DNA from: Frankia nepalensis
GTDB lineage: Bacteria > Actinomycetota > Actinomycetes > Frankiales > Frankiaceae
Direction of reading: 5' to 3'
Assembly: GCF_016786325.1 (NCBI RefSeq)
Contig: NZ_JADWYU010000201.1
Coordinates: 1 to 64,000 of the forward strand
DNA length: 64,000 nucleotides
A model generated the notes under the pieces. It had not been told where the DNA came from. It saw only the letters and a program-made list of their open reading frames with translations, and ran no database searches. Shown one piece after another: positions 61,953 to 64,000 of the stretch. Positions within the stretch are counted from its first letter, which is position 1, and each line of letters starts with the position of its first letter. A program made the position numbers and the translations under genes.

Positions 61953-62354
61953 TCAGTCCTCCGGGACCGGCGGGTGCCAGAAGTTCTCGAAGACCAGGCA
62001 GGTCACGAAGAACAGGGTCATCAGGCCGCCGATGAGGGCCAGCCAGATGCCGAAGATGAAGCCCGAGACGCCGAGGGTGGCGCTGGCGGCGATGAAGAAC
62101 GGGTAGTAGCTGCCCGGGGTGAAATGCCCGAGCTCACCCGCGCCGTCGGCGATTTCGGCGTCTGGCAGGTCCTGCGGGCGCATCCCGACCCGGCGGCCGG
62201 TGAACAGCAGGTAGGTGCCCACCAGGAACCCCATGCCGGCGGTCAACGCCAGCGCGGCGGTGCCCGTCGGGTCCTTCGAGTAGATCCAGTAGATGATGTC
62301 AACGATCACGGCAAAGATGCCGATGATGTTGAAGATGTACCCTTCTACCTTCAT
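61953..62354 (-). CDS. ctaF: Cytochrome c oxidase subunit IV (actinobacterial type)
   Basis: A 133-residue membrane protein with four helices: IFNIIGIFAVIVDIIYWIYS, ALALTAGMGFLVGTYLLFTG, a loop FTPGSYYPFF, and GLMTLFFVTCLVFENF. This is the small subunit IV found only in actinobacterial aa3 oxidases. The gene lies 12 bp after ctaD on the same strand. No catalytic role; it stabilises the complex. Confidence 0.93.
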   Translation of the reverse strand: MKVEGYIFNIIGIFAVIVDIIYWIYSKDPTGTAALALTAGMGFLVGTYLLFTGRRVGMRPQDLPDAEIADGAGELGHFTPGSYYPFFIAASATLGVSGFIFGIWLALIGGLMTLFFVTCLVFENFWHPPVPED

Positions 62355-62366
62355 CCCACGGCCGCC

Positions 62367-64000
62367 TTAGCTGCTCAGTTCCGGGGTGGCGCGGTGCTCG
62401 ATCGCCCCGCCCGCCGCGATCGCCGGGTAGTGCAGGTCGAACGCGGGACGCTCGGAGCGGATCCGCGGCAGCGACAGGAAGTTGTGTCGCGGCGGCGGGC
62501 AGGACGTCGCCCACTCCAGCGAGTTGCTGAAGCCCCATGGGTCGTCGACCCTGGTGATCTTGCCCTTCTTGTACGAATGCCACAGGTTGTACATGAACGG
62601 CAGCGTCGACAGCGCCAGGAAGAACGCCCCAGCCGTGGAGACGGTGTTCAGGGTGGTGAAACCGTCGCCCGGGCCGTAGTCGGCGTACCGACGCGGCATG
62701 CCCTTGATGCCCAGCCAGTGCTGCACCAGGAAGGTCAGGTGGAAGCCGAAGAACAGCGTCCAGAAGTGAATCTTGCCGATCCGCTCGTCCATCAGCCGCC
62801 CGGTGACCTTCGGGAACCAGAAGTAGACGCCGGCGTAGGCGGCGAACACGACGGACCCGAACACCACGTAGTGGAAGTGGGCGACGACGAAGTAGCTGTC
62901 GGAGACGTGGAAGTCGATCGGCGGGCTGGCCAGCAGCACGCCGGTCAGGCCGCCGAACAGGAACGTCACCAGGAAGCCGAGACTGAACAGCATCGGCGTC
63001 TCGAAGGTGAGCGACCCCCGCCACAGCGTGCCGATCCAGTTGAAGAACTTGACCCCGGTGGGCACCGCGATCAGGAACGACAGGAAGGCGAAGAACGGCA
63101 GCAGCACGGCGCCGGTGACGAACATGTGGTGCGCCCACACCGAGATCGACAGCGCCCCGATGCCGATCGTCGCGAAGACGAGTCCCTTGTAACCGAACAA
63201 CGGCTTGCGGGAGAACACCGGCAGTACTTCGGTGATGATGCCGAAGAACGGCAGGGCGATGATGTACACCTCGGGATGCCCGAAGAACCAGAACAGGTGC
63301 TGCCAGAGCAGCGCCCCGCCGTTGGCCGCCTCGAAGATGTGCGCGCCGAACCGGCGGTCGGCTTCCAGCGCCAGCAGCGCGGCCGCCAGCGGCGGGAAGG
63401 CGACGAGCACCAGGATCGACGTGACCAGGAAGTTCCAGCAGAAGATCGGCATCCGGAACATCGTCATGCCGGGGGCCCGCAGGCACAGCAGCGTGGTGAT
63501 CATGTTCACCGCGCCCAGGATGGTGCCCATACCGGAGGTCGCCAGGCCCAGCACCCACAGGTCGCCGCCGACGCCGGGCGAATAGGTGGCGTTCGACAGC
63601 GGCGCGTAGGCAAACCAGCCGAACGAGGCGGCGCCGTCGGGCGTCAGGAAGCCGGCGATGACCGTGAGGCTGCCGAACAGGAACAGCCAGTACGACAGCG
63701 CGTTCAGCCGCGGGAACGCGACGTCCGGCGAGCCGATCTGCAGCGGGATCAGGTAGTTCGCGAACGCGAAGGCCAGCGGCGTCGCGAACATCAGCAGCAT
63801 CAGCGTGCCGTGCATCGTGAACAGCTGGTTGAACTGCTCGTTCGAGACGACCTGCAGGCCCGGCCGGGCCAGCTCGGCCCGCATGAACATCGCCAGGATG
63901 CCGGCGAAGGCGAAGAACGCGAACGAGGTGAGGAAGTACATGAGGGCGATGTCCTTGTGAGACGTCGTCCGCAGGTATTCCAGCAGGGTCTTGATGGCCT
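62367..64000 (-). CDS. ctaD: Cytochrome c oxidase subunit I (partial, N-terminus off the right edge)
   Basis: The C-terminal 545 or so residues are in the window. In-frame coding continues upstream of the first internal ATG (63941) to the edge (reads [17 protein letters not shown]), so the true start lies outside. Heme-copper motifs: [18 protein letters not shown] with the CuB His and the His-Tyr cross-link pair, WAHHMFVTG for CuB ligands, and [11 protein letters not shown] with the heme a3/a histidines. It is the proton-pumping, oxygen-reducing core of aa3. Confidence 0.96.
   Translation of the reverse strand, partial: AIKTLLEYLRTTSHKDIALMYFLTSFAFFAFAGILAMFMRAELARPGLQVVSNEQFNQLFTMHGTLMLLMFATPLAFAFANYLIPLQIGSPDVAFPRLNALSYWLFLFGSLTVIAGFLTPDGAASFGWFAYAPLSNATYSPGVGGDLWVLGLATSGMGTILGAVNMITTLLCLRAPGMTMFRMPIFCWNFLVTSILVLVAFPPLAAALLALEADRRFGAHIFEAANGGALLWQHLFWFFGHPEVYIIALPFFGIITEVLPVFSRKPLFGYKGLVFATIGIGALSISVWAHHMFVTGAVLLPFFAFLSFLIAVPTGVKFFNWIGTLWRGSLTFETPMLFSLGFLVTFLFGGLTGVLLASPPIDFHVSDSYFVVAHFHYVVFGSVVFAAYAGVYFWFPKVTGRLMDERIGKIHFWTLFFGFHLTFLVQHWLGIKGMPRRYADYGPGDGFTTLNTVSTAGAFFLALSTLPFMYNLWHSYKKGKITRVDDPWGFSNSLEWATSCPPPRHNFLSLPRIRSERPAFDLHYPAIAAGGAIEHRATPELSS

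Overview
The window is about 64 kb of very GC-rich actinobacterial chromosome. Three things point to a Frankia-like member of the Frankiales, although that placement is inference. First, the right end carries the actinobacterial cytochrome bcc-aa3 cluster (ctaD-ctaF, ctaE-qcrC-qcrA-qcrB) with trpD, a solitary PemK/MazF-like protein, a PimB-type mannosyltransferase, a NYN-domain protein, a DEDDh/GIY-YIG nuclease and a stand-alone Lrp/AsnC RAM protein nearby. Second, GTG and TTG starts are common and there is a F420-type LLM oxidoreductase. Third, there is heavy lipid catabolism with many TetR regulators.

Left end (1-3.8 kb): a patchwork of small orphan genes, a DUF3558-like lipoprotein, a DUF397 protein, short tandem repeats, an aldo/keto reductase fragment, and what looks like the 3' half of a tRNA-Arg gene, probably an attachment-site scar. 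From 3.75 to 9.87 kb is a five-gene leftward catabolic operon (GXWXG/DUF4334 protein, acyl-CoA dehydrogenase, thiolase, hydratase/3-hydroxyacyl-CoA dehydrogenase fusion, nitronate monooxygenase). It is followed by a GMC oxidoreductase and a TetR regulator. The operon and the GMC gene share the same inverted-repeat operator over their -35 regions, so they are probably one regulon.

Middle (13.8-36.3 kb): mostly independent metabolic and regulatory genes. These are a FAD monooxygenase, an AAA ATPase with a C-terminal HTH-like end, a cupin, a TetR/LLM divergent pair, an SDR with a TTG start, a GH15 trehalase-like enzyme, an SDR/TetR divergent pair around twin palindromic operators, an ABC-2 exporter (ATPase plus two permeases), a class III CoA-transferase, a ROK glucokinase, PimB, a NYN/coiled-coil protein, a Pro/Gly-rich membrane protein, and HIT and VOC proteins.

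The most unusual region is 36.5-47.1 kb. A 3344-residue RHS/YD-repeat polymorphic toxin has an N-terminal membrane anchor, a DNRLRE-type domain, tandem LamG-like inserts, a Lys/Gln/Pro-rich repeat linker, a Hint domain and a roughly 100-residue C-terminal toxin. A probable immunity gene follows directly. From 49.5 to 52.4 kb is a repeat-rich island: a VNTR, heptamer repeats, and four copies of a roughly 90-bp dispersed palindromic element (a fifth copy lies at 10.2 kb), all around a gene that joins an AbiEi-like HTH to a PD-(D/E)XK-like nuclease domain.

Right end (52.4-64 kb): the respiratory genes, plus a Fur/PerR-rubrerythrin-DUF3501 oxidative-stress group with a clear Fur-type box, a receiver-like protein overlapping trpD, the solitary MazF-like gene, and ctaD running off the right edge. 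Two extreme G/C homopolymer tracts (58.14 and 61.84 kb) look like sequencing trouble at strong hairpins.
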